A stretch of 64,000 bases of DNA from Gordionus sp. m RMFG-2023 (GCF_954871325.1 NC_088775.1:30791561-30855560); one strand, 5' to 3'; numbered from the stretch's first letter, positions 47,101 through 56,749 are shown. Notes: generated by a model from the sequence alone, not told the origin. Numbers and translations: made by a program.

Positions 47101-47617
47101 TTTGCCTATAGTTTACAGTTAGGAATTTTTTACGCCAGGAAATATTGATTATTTATGACATTGATTCAAATATAGGATGGTAGATAAAAATTAATCGAAT
47201 CGGTAATTAATATCTGATTTTTAAAAATTTGTCAATCGGCACATGCACAATTATAATTTATGTATAACTATTTTTAAAAAAGTAAATTATAAAAACTTTT
47301 TCATAAGTAATGCTTTACATTGCTAATTGGTAAAAACGCTCATAAATTACAGCGCCTTTGATCACTAGCGAATGTTATCTGTTTACATATTATATATTGT
47401 AATCCACTATTTAAAGGGGAATGTTTAATATTTTGGGAAATAGGTTATTGATATAGTTTATAGGATATTATTCACAAATTTAAATTAACGTTTATTTTTC
47501 TTTACTCATAATATTTAAGTGACCATAATTGGGGCTTGCGTTTTTATTTTATTCGGAATTTCTACGCTTCTTTTTGACGCTCGACTCGATTTGCGGAATA
47601 ATTCGGATTCGAAATAA
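28509..47617 (+). CDS. TMEM165: TMEM165/GDT1 family Golgi cation transporter, 6 exons
   Basis: UPF0016 family multipass protein that exchanges Ca/Mn for protons in the Golgi membrane and supports lumenal glycosylation. Exons 28509-28761, 29027-29125, 46251-46327, 46390-46614, 46690-46795 and 47520-47617 join in phase with GT/AG borders to 858 nt, or 285 residues plus stop. Both signature repeats are present: ELGDKT in exon 1 and EWGDRS in exon 4, each within a hydrophobic helix and in the inverted-repeat layout of the family. Between them is the hydrophilic loop (MSPNEGQEEYKEIQEDI), which strongly resembles the animal protein. The N-terminus is short and I see no clear signal peptide. Intron 2 (29126-46250, 17.1 kb) is packed with transposons and intron 5 contains a MITE. 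The open, conserved frame suggests that the gene is functional. Confidence 0.92.
29480..29640. mobile_element. Older fragment of the 31023-37392 hAT family
   Basis: aaatatcagatgaaaaattt, tttagatattatttt and taccaacta follow the order of 770-830 and 36509-36560 with more differences. It is a third, more diverged copy in the TMEM165 intron. Confidence 0.55.
29690..30210. repeat. GGCC-word MITE-like block
   Basis: Iterated caggtcaggcc, gccgggccctg and ggctcggctt words separated by A/T tracts, in the same style as 19033-19376. Ends are not resolved. Confidence 0.4.
30527..30808. mobile_element. GCCCGG-word hAT MITE in TMEM165 intron 2
   Basis: The right end read on the minus strand is CAGAGGCCTGCAGAGCTACC, close to CAGAGCCCTGCAGAGGTACC at 52625. 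The body has ggcccggg/gggcc words and a middle segment (ccattagctataaaaaattt) that matches 52796-52830 inverted. Confidence 0.6.
31319..31567 (-). CDS. hAT transposase C-terminal dimerisation domain
   Basis: The 82-residue frame contains DPLMWWKANAYRIPILSKMA, then SIQGTSTACERLFSVGTNFL and a K-N-R-M...CLKNWL ending. This is the canonical hAT C-terminal (Dimer_Tnp_hAT) signature. It is the end of the minus-strand transposase of the element 31023-37392. A diverged sister domain is at 58190-58468. Confidence 0.85.
   Translation of the reverse strand: MDFYLSEPRAKSDNDPLMWWKANAYRIPILSKMARDYLSIQGTSTACERLFSVGTNFLSKNRMLYKEENIRKTLCLKNWLKL
33367..33606 (-). pseudogene. LINE C-terminal region
   Basis: RRLELLGHSLRHSQENMIF followed by PDGRRKTPKYYWLAKCLKDM is the 'R.L.wlGH.lR ... 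P.grR..P' tail typical of RTE/CR1-type LINE polyproteins. It ends at 33367 and is followed by about 670 bp of 3' UTR-like sequence to 32691. Confidence 0.75.
33878..34252 (-). pseudogene. LINE reverse transcriptase catalytic part (YADD)
   Basis: Continues the reverse transcriptase after the frameshift near 34240. It contains LNFLCYADDVCILA with the two catalytic Asp residues, a thumb-proximal GLRVNYTKTKL and the DFKYLGTRIT motif. It breaks again near 33878, after which homologous sequence (RLRYHQLSKLW, then FTYGLETW near 33770) continues in another frame. Confidence 0.85.
34233..36323 (-). CDS. LINE endonuclease/reverse transcriptase, N-terminal 696 residues
   Basis: The AP-like endonuclease comes first: ISLNIRSLS with its catalytic Asn, LLLQETHL with Glu, LAGDFNASVG with Asp/Asn, and FTDHYPL with the terminal Asp-His. 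After a linker, reverse transcriptase starts at about residue 470 with HKAAGADGIFAELW, DYRGIALIPVTLKMF and MIDLSQAFDSI, which holds the first catalytic Asp. The frame breaks just after the LSPIIFN block, before the YADD motif, which continues in the overlapping frame 33878-34252. One small indel near 34240 separates them. The first roughly 30 residues are probably upstream read-through, and the true start may be the Met at about residue 28. Confidence 0.88.
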   Translation of the reverse strand: MLFLQGGFSVIYRIGTVIIIKFLIKFSMKDHNIKMISLNIRSLSEKLTILRQIMKDQHYDILLLQETHLKVTEVRNLLDYTLYCSSNAEHVWAGVAIMIHNKLIRLVSFNPISSRICCLTLNLGYKKVHLFNIYAPHNDSVFYMELENVLKELPHRDGIILAGDFNASVGKSKNSSCLGNATLIQSTNPNGKRLIEICEFFNLKIGNTFFNHPTHHIVTYKSPSFGTTSQIDFFIISTKIFKWVKDIRVISKLNLTLFTDHYPLGCELKINNSIFPNHTRQNSLTTVKYIARKDLAQLNDLEVKEEFVSKLTSWRNSANDMINPNLTWKDIEQNVLGSITSCLRPRTKRREWLTPSTIQIIKNLTTNISHHQFARHHRRYITHRIRADKRLFIANLSNSIQFNFDNNNIYKAFQSLKLLTTFKTNPLPRLQLNNNKIITDPKEQLDLWIDHYMNLYKTRWPRPRCDYPFQSPNQNLNKSDIVGAIKRLKMHKAAGADGIFAELWKIEVDLSASLLLPLFREIWNTGKFPDEWMTSIILNFPKNKSPNCLKDYRGIALIPVTLKMFTYIISVRIKPIINRFLSNAITSYRKGRNTTELTMALKVILEKARMHKSPIFALMIDLSQAFDSIIQNKIWPLLENIGIDKHLIALIKIIYDNHSVVPQHLNMKSQPFKANRGLKQRCILSPIIFNNERYPK
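37401..37991. other. TMEM165 intron between two hAT elements
   Basis: Intron sequence with short GC patches near 37590-37630. No gene seen. Confidence 0.4.
38366..39130. mobile_element. ATATCGG-word MITE nested in a hAT
   Basis: Left end agggctttgccgatatt, right end (reverse-complemented) tagtgttgagccgatat. CGATCCGATAT/ATCGGATCGG words fill both ends. Possible imperfect duplications are ttttataa and ttttaaag. A sister copy lies in TMEM165 intron 5 (46910-47250). It contains a further MITE at 38687-38888. Confidence 0.6.
38687..38888. mobile_element. Third-level MITE (TAGTGYTGYTAAA ends)
   Basis: Ends tagtgttgctaaacagcccg and, reverse-complemented, tagtgctgttaaaaagctac. The core is related to 10690-10875 and 44882-45102 (GGCCAAAA arms and a central CCATATATGGCAGAAAGG). 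Confidence 0.6.
42256..42697 (-). pseudogene. hAT transposase middle (catalytic-fold) fragments
   Basis: Two adjacent minus-strand frames read as one RNase H-fold region. The first contains FDMWTDQYMRRNYIIFTLHL, the second MVTDAGPNVIKGV and LGHGLHNLV. These correspond to the first catalytic Asp block and the TD...N...C..H.L.L/N blocks of hAT transposases. A stop at about 42497 separates them. They belong to the element 40977-45359. Confidence 0.7.
42829..44055 (-). mobile_element. 1.2-kb Tc1/mariner (pogo-like) element with long inverted repeats
   Basis: Inverted repeats of about 140 bp begin CAGTRAAAGGGGGGATA and stay nearly identical through the motif ttaccagatgttaaaacaaa. TA dinucleotides flank both ends (42827-42828 and 44056-44057), as expected for Tc1/mariner/pogo. 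The only sizeable frame (43475-43675, minus) encodes a helix-turn-helix. No DDE catalytic domain was seen, so it is non-autonomous. It splits the hAT transposase between the DLLPFQ and LPDRTTLSRT segments. Confidence 0.8.
43475..43675 (-). CDS. Small helix-turn-helix protein, psq/pogo-like DNA-binding domain
   Basis: 66 residues. After PKPKRTYHCWNKEKIEMVMK come EEEQMKIKDIAKFV and NRSKASIHKIKRD. The layout (basic/aromatic start, first helix, then the two HTH helices with a R/S-x-A-S-I recognition turn) resembles the N-terminal psq HTH of pogo-type transposases. The catalytic half is missing. It may be a truncated transposase or a relic inside 42829-44055. Confidence 0.5.
   Translation of the reverse strand: MKIQIILSSIIPKPKRTYHCWNKEKIEMVMKILAMPEEEQMKIKDIAKFVNRSKASIHKIKRDSFP
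44882..45102. mobile_element. Palindromic MITE nested in a hAT
   Basis: Ends tagtgatgttaaaaagccc and, reverse-complemented, gcgttaaaaagcccaaatcg. The arms around aagattttagccaaaatagt mirror ccaaaataatattgtgtaag. It is the best-preserved copy of the family at 10690-10875. Confidence 0.65.
45600..46140. repeat. MITE remnants just upstream of TMEM165 exon 3
   Basis: 45620-45690 carries one end of the CAGCT..CCATTTT family (14453-14680). 45945-46140 starts agtgttgttaaatcatctaa and ends near ttagcaaaactagta, a degraded hAT-MITE. They end about 110 bp before the exon. Confidence 0.45.
46251..47617 (+). CDS. TMEM165: TMEM165 exons 3-6 (loop and second conserved repeat)
   Basis: Exon 3 (46251-46327) gives the acidic loop. 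Exon 4 (46390-46614) ends with QAFTLTFLAEWGDRSQIATI, the second signature. Exon 5 (46690-46795) encodes GAIIGHSLCTLLAVMSGRFI. Exon 6 (47520-47617) encodes the last helix and a short polar tail ending at TAA 47615-47617. All phases agree with exons 1-2, supporting one gene across the 17-kb intron. Confidence 0.9.
46910..47250. mobile_element. ATATCGG-family MITE in TMEM165 intron 5
   Basis: Starts tagggctatgccaatatt and follows the body of 38366-39130 (attgattcaaatatagg, ggtagataaaaa, then aatcgaatcgg), ending near gtcaatcggcacatgcaca. It lies wholly within intron 46796-47519. Confidence 0.6.
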
Positions 47618-47864
47618 TAATAATGAAAAATATATGAATCAAATATACTTACTGCTCACAAATTGTTAATATTCTATTTTGTTATATATTTAAATTAAAT
47701 TATCAATTGTGATTATAATCCATAAATTTGTTTTAAACACGACGTTGATTTTGCAATTATTTAACAATAAAATTGAATGTCTGTTCTGTAATTTTAAAAT
47801 AGACTTTTTTTTAACAAGGGAACTTTTACTATATAATTGGAATAGTAAATATCTAATATATATA

Positions 47865-48036
47865 ATCTCCATAATCCGTAACACGATATTTTTCATATCT
47901 CCCTAGTGTATTTTAAATTTAAGGAGACTATATAGTGTAATGTTAATTTTATCTCCATAATCAAAACACGATCGTTTACTTATCTCCCTAATGTATTTTA
48001 AATTTAAGGAGACTATATAGTGTAATGTTAATTTTT
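47865..48036. repeat. 86-bp tandem duplication
   Basis: Two copies (47865-47950 and 47951-48036) of a unit with atctccataatc, aacacgat, tgtattttaaatttaagg and agactatatagtgtaatg. Starts about 250 bp after the TMEM165 stop codon. Confidence 0.75.
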
Positions 48037-48037
48037 T

Positions 48038-48216
48038 GCTCTCAACGAGAAACACAAGCCTCCCGTTTCAAAGGCATATGCTTTACCGCATGCACCAACT
48101 TGAATATAAATAAATTTAATATATTAATTATATATATATATTAAAGTTTCAAAGGCGTATGCTTTATGCATGCACCCACTTGAATATAATTAAATTTAAA
48201 ATATTAATTATATAGA
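48038..48216 (-). repeat. tRNA-like SINE remnant, partly duplicated (81-bp period)
   Basis: The minus strand reads TTGGTGCATGCGGTAAAGCA, then ATGCCTTTGAAACGGGAGGC, which resembles a tRNA D-arm and anticodon arm. Box B is degenerate. gtttcaaaggc.tatgcttta recurs at 48065 and 48146, so part of it is tandemly duplicated. Confidence 0.4.
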
Positions 48217-48439
48217 TATTAATTAATATCTGATATTTTTAAAATTCTATCGTTTATTATTATTTCCATATTAGCTGATGGGGTTGAAGGGTAATTATTT
48301 AGTTTATGTGTATGGTATTAAATATACTTTATTAATAAATATTAAAATTTAAGAGAAAAATAGGTAAAATTGCTGCAATGTATACTGTGAGCATGTATTA
48401 GAAATATCAAAATTTAAAAATGTGATGGAAATCATATTG

Positions 48440-50300
48440 GATAAAATTGAATTTTAAATATGGGTTATAGATTGGTCTGAAATTTTTGTTGCAGACATAG
48501 CCAGGCCTGATCAAAAAACCATATCCCATGCAACTTTCATAAATTAATTATAGTTGACATTTTTTAAATTTTGCCTGTGCATTGAATGCACTGAATACAC
48601 ACCTAATATTATACATATTCCTGAATATTTAGGGATAAATAGAACTTTAAATGCATCAAGTACCAATTCAATAGGAATAAGGTAGAACTATAAATGGCAA
48701 GTACCCAATAAGAGATTTATTTAAATACTATTTTAATTCTTGAATTTATGTATAATTTAGGATTTTATACCATTATATTGGGGTTTCAGAAAAGATAAGA
48801 GAGATATGGAATGGACAAAGCACACCTTGATAACACAAAACTCTTATCTAGCAAGAATAAATTTTTAGATTATAAATTACAAATACAAATAAATAAAATT
48901 AATAAATATATCATTTTTAAACAACCCCAAAATAAATATAAATTTTTAAATAAAACCTCATAAGATAGGAAAATTTTGTATATTTACTCATAACTTCATA
49001 ATTGTAGAATGTATGTTATTCATAACTTATTATAACATTTTTGATTAAATGTATAACCTTTTTGTTTTACTTATATATAATTTGACTATGATTGAAGTTT
49101 ACCTCCTATTATTTGTTAACTTAGACATATTTTTTTATTTTTTCTATTGTAATTTAATAATAATTTCTTAAATTTAATTTTATATTTTGTAACTAAGTAA
49201 TAAATCATTTGGTTTGTTTAAAATTTAAATTAGGATGAACATAATTTCAGAATGGTACTTTAATGTGTATTCATGAATTTCATATAAATACCAGGAGCTC
49301 ACCAGTAGAATCATAGGTAAGTCAGATATTTACCCTTCATTTGATGATAATTTTGAAATTAGACAGATTTAATTCTTATAAACCCCTTACATCAGACCTA
49401 TTTTTCTGGATCAAAATAAAATATTTGAGTTTTCCTGGGCTTGGGAAACATTTTTCACCTTTAATATGAACTTGGACATAGCTTGAGAAACATTTTTCAT
49501 AATTATTATAGTCTAAGATTCCTGTAAATTTTTTAATTTTAAATATGGGCTAAAAATTGGCCTGAAAATTTCTTTTGAAGACATGGCAAGGCCTGATCAA
49601 AAACCAAGGCCCATGCAACTTTCATATTCTGATTGTATTTTAAATGCATTATGACTCTATATATTTTATTTCAGTCCTCAACTATCAAAATTATTATGGT
49701 CTTTTGCAGGTTTGAGAAAACCAAGTGCGAGGACCTGGCTTGGGAATTTTTTTAATATTAGGCATAGGTGTAATATTTAACACAGAATATTTATATGGCC
49801 CTCAGGTAAAATCTAATTTAAATATATTTTTATTCAAAAAAATAGTATTCACACTTAGTCTTAATGGGTTGGCCTTAGTTGGGGTGGGCTGGGTTAAGAT
49901 AGACTAAAAAATAGATATGGTTTTTAGAGATTTACCTATCTCCAGGCTTGGAAAAAAATTTAGAAAATTACTATCGGTTGGCCAGGTTTGAGAAAATTTT
50001 TTTATAAAATTATTATGGGTTGGGCTGGGCTTGGAAAATATTTTTATAAATTATATTGGGCTGTGCTTGAGGAAAATTTTCAAAATTATTATGAGCTTGG
50101 ACGCTTGAGAATTTTTTTATTATTAATTATAGGTCAGATATTGGCCCAAAACAAATTTTTATGCAGTTGACCCGATTAAAAAACCAAGGCCCATGAAAAT
50201 CTGAATTTTGATTGTATTTTTAAATTCATTATGATTATTTAAATATTTTATTTCAGTTCTCAACCACCAAAATTATGATCTTTCATTGGGCTTGGAAGAA
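48440..50300. repeat. Degenerate dispersed repeats with GGGCTTGG words
   Basis: The block gacat.gc.aggcctgatcaaa with a ccatgcaactttcat continuation occurs at about 48495, 49580 and (weaker) 50165. The last two are followed by a shared tattttatttcagt segment. Between them, gggcttggaaa/gggctgggcttgg words recur (49435-50110). It is probably an old MITE cluster. No gene seen. Confidence 0.5.
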
Positions 50301-51189
50301 TTTTTCATAATTAATATGGTTTTGGACTTTGCCTGGGATTTTTTTTAATATTAAATATTAGGTATAAGTAATCAGTAATATTTAACAAATAATATTGGTA
50401 TTATCAAGTAAATGCTTTAAATTTATTTTAACTCAAACCATAGAACTTGGTTTTAATGGATTAAACCTGGACTGAAGGGGGGAGGGGGTAAAAAGAATAT
50501 AAATTGGATATTATTTTCAAATAACAGGTAACATTTTAGCATAAAAGTAAGAAGAAAATTTTCATTCCCCGTCATTTTTGACGGGCTACCTACTAGTATA
50601 TAATGCAAGCCCATAACTAATCCAATATGAGATTATATAATTTTCATAGTACTACACTTGCCACAACTAGGCGCACGAACGAGTAGCTAGTCATCATTCG
50701 TATTTTAATATGAATAACACGAATTATTTAAATTAAATACGAAGAATTATTCTTTCATAATTATACTTAACTATATGCGTTAAATCCCTAGTATAATTTT
50801 TTTTATATAGTATTTAAAAACATTTGAATTTTTAATTTTTTTTCTATTCTATTTTAAAGACCCATATGAATTTTTTTTTAAACTGTTTATAAAGGTTTCA
50901 AAAATCTGGCTGAAAATTAAAAGTAACAGAAAATAAATAATTTATTAAATTTTATTTAACCAATAGCATAACTAGATCCAAATCAACCGAAGGAAGAAGG
51001 GGAATAGTCTTTGATGTTAGGAAATTTTGAGTAACTGGGAACATTAGACATCATATTGTTCAGAATTATTATAAAAGTGTAACCTGGAGGAAAGATTCTA
51101 AAATCTTTAAATACCAGCCGCTGTACTATGATATAATAATATTAATATAGCATAAAAATGGTGGATATCGGGTACACAATGAGAAGGCC

Positions 51190-51420
51190 TATGAACTACA
51201 TAGGAAAAATAAAGTTGAAAGTTTGGAAGTGATGGGCAAACGTAAAAGAGAAAGTCCAAAACTTCAATGGGGCCATAAAGTTAGAGCCAATATAAAGAAG
51301 TATAAAATAGATAAAAGAGATTGTATGAATAACATAAAGTGGAGAGAGATGTTGAAGGAGCTTACCACCAGAAAAGGTGAAAGCTAAAGAGAAAAAAAAA
51401 TATTGAGATTCAATCAAATT
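51190..51420 (+). pseudogene. LINE 3'-end fragment
   Basis: The + strand frame 51180-51387 reads GKRKRESPKLQWGHKVRANI followed by DCMNNIKWREMLKEL. This is the C-terminal 'R.R..P...W...v..D.......W..m' tail of endonuclease-type LINE reverse transcriptases. Nothing upstream continues it, so it is a 5'-truncated copy. Confidence 0.55.
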
Positions 51421-51467
51421 ATTAATGAGAAAAATTCTTTAATTTTTATATTTGAATATAAAATTAT

Positions 51468-53302
51468 CAGGCGCGTACGTAGCGGCAAAGCCAAAAAATG
51501 CAGTTGCCGGATTATATTTTCAAAAATATTATTGTTAATATTTATTCCTATCTCATATATATTTAATTACATTTATTTATCACATTCATCTACTAAGTTA
51601 TTTTATCATTTAATTTCGATTTCAAGTTTTCCTTGGCGTAATTTACCTATTATTTTCAAATTTTAGTGGCGTATTATTTATCTAAATTTCTAGTCAAATA
51701 ATAATTATCTCTGAAACTCCTTGTCCAACAGGAAGAAAGAAATTGCAAGCTTGCTGAACGAGATCGAGTCTCCGCCATCAAGCATAACAGCTTTTATGGA
51801 GTTAGAAGAGCCTATTATCAATGCTGTTACTGAAATATCACAATGGCAAGAAATATTTCCTCAGAAGCAAGAAAATGATTGGATTCAATACTTATTTCAA
51901 ATTTTTTTCTCATTAGAATGTATTATTTAATTATACAACTATTTTATGTAATACTTTTCAAAAACATGACATTGACTTGATTAAGAAGATGAGAATAGCG
52001 GAGAGCATTTTATTAGAACTTAAGAAAATTAGAGCTAATGTTGATAAAGGGGTGGAGGGTGATAAGATATTTAATTTAACAAATTAAGGACGAGCGTTAC
52101 ATTTATGCAAACCAAATCAGGTGTTTTTATTTAATTTTATATGTTATTGTTGAGTTAAAAGCAGAGCTATACGTGTTTAAAATTTGTCCCCCTCGACTTG
52201 CAGCAAGCAAGCTCATCGTCAAAACATTAATATAGGATCAGTAGAAGAGTATTATAAAACAAATGTCCCCTCTCTTAGATACATTTATAACCCAAATAAA
52301 TGAATGGTTTTTAATTCATCAAGCAGCACTAACAAATCCGCAGATATTACTTCCACAAAAGCCTTTATAACCTTTTTCAGATGGTAATAGAAAAAAAATA
52401 AATATTCGTTAGATTTTTATCATGAAGATGTTAAAGTATCTTATGATGCCTTATTAGCTGAATAACTATGATTAAAAGATTAACTATGGTTGATACAGTC
52501 CCAAAAATGCTATGGATGCTTTGCATTATTTCAAACACATTTTAGATTATATTCCCAATGTATTAAAATGGTTATATATATTAGCAACTCTTCCCATATA
52601 CACTCCTTTTTTTAAGAATAATAACAGAGCCCTGCAGAGGTACCATTTTCAGGGCACGGCCCGGATTTTTTTTAAAAAATTTTTTTCGACCCAGGTTTTT
52701 TTTAAAAAAATTTTCATGCCCGGCCTGGTTTTTTTTAAAATAAAATTTTCAGGCCCGGCCCGAATTCTTTTAAAATAAATTATATTTATTATTGATTTTT
52801 ATAGCTAATAATGGCGATTTCAAATATTTAGTTTTAAAATATACAGCTCGGCTCGGATATTTTTTTTAAAAAAATTTTAGGCCCAGCCCGGGTGTTTTTA
52901 AAAAAATTATATCTGAAAAACGTACCTATGAAATACAACTTCTGAAAGTAGATTGAATGATTTTGATCATTTGAATATTCATAGACATTTAACGCCAAAC
53001 AAGGATAGATAATTTAAAAATTAGCTCAAAACATACAAATACAATTATTCCTAAGAAACCTTTTGTGTATTAATTTATATTTCCAACTTTTAAATTTTTT
53101 ATACTTTATATATAAATTTTAAAGGCTCAAAAAATTCAAATTTCAATTTTGGGTCATTTAAGTGATTCATATCGTGGTTATATTCACTTTATATTTTATA
53201 ATTCACATTTATTTTATAATTTTTCAATGCCGGTTTATATATATAATTTTTTTGTAATCCCCCCCCCCCCCCTCCCAGACCAAATTCCTGCGTACGCGCC
53301 TG
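51468..53302 (+). mobile_element. hAT element (TTF/DUF4371-type transposase) with perfect 8-bp duplication
   Basis: Inverted ends CAGGCGCGTACG and CGTACGCGCCTG are flanked by perfect aaaattat duplications (51460-51467 and 53303-53310). The transposase is decayed. LKKIRANVDKG lies near 52030, KQAHRQNINIGSVEEYYKTN near 52210, NVLKWLYILATLPIY near 52560 and TSESRLNDFDHLNIHRHL near 52945. These are the conserved blocks of zinc-finger MYM/TTF-type hAT transposases. A GCCCGG MITE interrupts the last two blocks. Confidence 0.8.
52625..52925. mobile_element. GCCCGG-word MITE inside a hAT
   Basis: Starts CAGAGCCCTGCAGAGGTACC, followed by GGCCCGG words separated by runs of T and A. It shares its middle with 30527-30808 in inverted orientation. 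The right end is worn. Confidence 0.55.
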
Positions 53303-53310
53303 AAAATTAT

Positions 53311-54240
53311 AATTAAATCGATGCCTATATTTTTATAAATTGTACTCTTTTTTAGATTGGTAAACATTCTTTAAATATATTAGTTAATTAAATCAATATA
53401 TTTATTCACCAATAACATTTACTCCTTCGGTCAATTGACCGACTTGCCAACCCTGGTTATAATATAATATTCAATTTTATATTTAACTTGCTATTTGTGT
53501 TTTTTAATGCATTATATAAGAAAAGAAGAATAATTTAAATATTATATTATGTTTTTCATATAAAATATAAGTATATTTGATTTCAATACTATATTTAAAA
53601 ATTTTTTTTTTATAAAAGCCATCAAGATACAATTTAATTTAATACTAAATTAAAGATAAAATGTAGTAAATTTAATAGTGACGCACTGCTAATTTATTTT
53701 CTAGATATTTGTAAAGTATTATTAATTTAAAAGTATTTTACAAATAATTTAAAAGTAATTTTATAGCTTTATTCTTTTCTTTTTCAGTTTTATTTTCCAG
53801 TTTAATTTTAGTTCAGGATACTGTATAATATCAATTACAAGTCATAATAAAATTTAATCTATGTATATTCTATTTCCCAGTTACTCCTAAGACTTAAATT
53901 GTAAATTGTAACATTGCCAATATGACCCTTCCATAATCAAAACTTACTTAATCGGGCATGGGCTTTTATCTGTCCCTTTTACTTCCCATGGGCGTTTAAG
54001 TGAGTGGCTTTGCCACTTACGCGCACAGGTAACTGCGGCCTGCCCAAAAATCGTGGATGGTCCTCTTAATTATTTTCCCATTTTTTATCCCAGTTTGATG
54101 GGTTTTTTCATAAGAGAACCAAGCGTTGCTCTGTTGTATATATAACTTTTGCTATATGTACGACGTTTAGGGCTAGTGCGCTTAATATCACGTATCATGT
54201 ATATATATTCTTCAATAAAAGCAAAAACAAAAAGCCACTA
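53311..54240. other. No gene recognised
   Basis: AT-rich. A less AT-rich patch at 53950-54200 (cgcacaggtaactgcgg, later a TATATATA stretch and ttcaataaaagc) could be a worn solo LTR, but no matching copy or boundaries are visible. Confidence 0.35.
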
Positions 54241-54246
54241 TTTGGC

Positions 54247-55620
54247 AGAGTTGTTAAAGTACCACGCTATCTACCTTTTTTCCAATTATTAATTTTTTAG
54301 CTCGCTCCTTCTACTTAGCTACTTTTTAAAAATAGAATGAATATAACTCATAATATCATAATTAATTATAATTTTTATGATTTATTACCTAATTTTGAAA
54401 TTGAAATTTGTATTATAAACCTAAGTCATCTCATCTGGTGTAAATTATTTAATATATCATCGAAATCGATGTAAGTGAGTCAGGTAAATATAATATTTAT
54501 GAAGTGAAAGGTACCCTGAAAGAAAATGTTCTTGATAACAATAATACACATTTTCTAAAATTTAAAAAATATTTTCAAATTAATGTAAAAACAAAAGGTG
54601 GCTACAAATTTATTTGTTTAAAATGTAAAAAAAATATATCCTCAAATAAATCTAGTACTTCAAAAAACACCTAAAGGTAATTGTCATTTTTAAATTCTAA
54701 TAGTATTTATTTTATAAGAATATTCATGCCAACAGTTTTAGAGATAAACGTGGTAATAATTTTAGTATAGGTGAGACTATATCCAAAAAAGACCAATTTA
54801 ATTCAAGCTGAATTGATTAATAATATTGCACATGCCAATATTTCTCAGATATTGGCTGATAAAGTCATTGTCGTTTTTATAATTGATACAGCTCATCCAA
54901 TGTCCATGGTTGATAATCCATCATTTATCATGATGATTTAAGCTCTATCCCCTGGTACAACAATTTTATGTCACCAGACCCTAGTGATTAAGATGGCAGA
55001 TAACTTTGAAGGGATGAAAGATACTCTAATAGCAGAGTTGTTAGAGATAACCCATATATGTACCACGGCAATATTGGACACATAATAGAAGGTAAAAACT
55101 TATTTATATTTAATCTGATATTAATATTTTTAGAACTTATTTGGGAATCACAGGCCATTGGCTACACCCTAAGACTTAGATAAGAAGATCTGTAGCATTA
55201 GCCCTCAAAAGAATAATAGGATGCCAGACATACTATGTACTTGCAAATAAAATTTATGATTCATCCCAATTTTAAACTGAACTGGCCATATATCAATTCC
55301 TATTATAAAGATCAACGTGATAGACTCATGGTAAAGCTGAATAGTCTCATAACAAACAAAGATGGCTTAGTTACAACCACATTTGAAATAAAGGATATTG
55401 ATATAATAGAAAATCCTCTAGACGCGTTTTTTAGAATACTCAAATGAGTATTTTTGATAGTTTTTTTTATATAAAATTAAATACTGCCTTATTACTCAAG
55501 TTCTAGTGTTGAGAAATTATTTAGTTAGGCGAAACTTATACTTTCTGATCGTAGCTCTATACTTGGGAATGAGAGTATAGAGATGATTTTATTATTAAAA
55601 GGCAGCAAAATAAATAAAAA
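54247..55620 (+). mobile_element. hAT element, GCTA word family, decayed transposase
   Basis: Left end cagagttgttaaagtacc followed by GCTA words. + strand pieces are FICLKCKKNISSNKSSTS (BED tail, near 54620), IIDTAHPMSMVDNPSFIMMI (near 54880), IHPNFKLNWPYI (near 55255) and EKLFS.AKLILSDRSSILGN (near 55510). They are the ordered blocks of a hAT transposase with several stops. Related to the remnant at 39630-39960. The right end is not resolved. Confidence 0.7.
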
Positions 55621-56099
55621 ATGAATATTACCATAAATAGTTATTTTTATTACATAAATTATAGTCTTTTTACATATATTTTTTTATAATCAAAACTAAT
55701 TTTAAATATTTATAAATGTTGATTTGGTTAAGGTTCAGTATACAAAAAAATATAATGGTTTATTTTTCTGGATGTAATATTGAGTTAGCCGTTTTTAAAA
55801 ATCAATTACGAATAAGGAAAAATACTATATATCTTTAGGTTGAGCCAAATAAGGTCAGACTCATTTAGAGATTGTTAAAACTAAATTATTTATAACAACG
55901 AACAAATTTTAAGTTGAGATTATCAAAATGTTTTTTTAAAAAAAGGCTAAGGACCAATATATATTTTTATTTAGTAATTTTATATATTTTTACATATTTT
56001 TATATAGTTGTTTTAATATTTTAGTGTTTTATCATTTTTTTTTAAATTATACCAATATCAATATTATCAAAATAATATTTAAAAAAATGAAACAAATAA

Positions 56100-56330
56100 C
56101 AATGGCAATATTTTGAAGTTTTGGAAGCAGGAAAATTTATTTCCTTTTTTGAGAAAATTAGAGAGTAAAATTTTGTCAGCCCTGGCAATTTCGGCTTCTA
56201 GTGAAAGGTTATTCTCTGTAGCCAATCGCCTATTAGAGGAAAGGCGTACACAATTGAAATAAAAAAATGGACATTCTTTTTTTTCTAAGTAAAAATTTGG
56301 ATTTATAATATGTATTTATTTTTTGTTATT
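56100..56330 (+). pseudogene. hAT transposase C-terminal fragment
   Basis: Reads KFWKQENLFPFLRKLESKIL then LAISASSERLFSVANRLLEE. The S-S-E-R-L-F-S core is the hAT dimerisation motif. The element end with GCGTGAA/GCGGG words follows at 56420-56530. Upstream transposase sequence was not found. Confidence 0.7.
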
Positions 56331-56749
56331 ATGGATTATGGAATTAAAGAAATAAATAGAATAAATTCAAAAAAGTGTAAAAAATTATAGCATTAAAGTT
56401 TTGAAAAATTTAAAAACACCGTGAATTTTCGGGCGTGAAACAAAATATTGCCTTTCGTGAGCGGGCGGGTCGGGTCAAAAATTTTTTAGTGGTAAGCGTG
56501 AATAGGCGTGAATATTTTCATTGCCATATTTATTTTTTTACATTTAATTTATATTAAAACCATTTTTTCGAGTATTTACTGATTTAAAGCATAAAAGTAA
56601 TACATATTAAATAAAATATCTCTAAAAAATAAAATTTTCTGGTGGCCAGCCAGGCGGGAAAAAAAATATTATTTAATTGTTCTTTTTTAAAAAAGATTCC
56701 AAATCCCCTTAAATATTTTTTTTAAAAAAATTTATTTTTGTTATAAATA

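Noticed and set aside
51196-51417. Minus-strand frame of 73 residues rich in Phe
   Set aside because: Antisense to the LINE tail, which has the recognisable motif on the + strand.
53990-54240. Solo LTR with TATA box and AATAAA
   Set aside because: No second copy, no TG...CA boundaries and no target duplication could be found.
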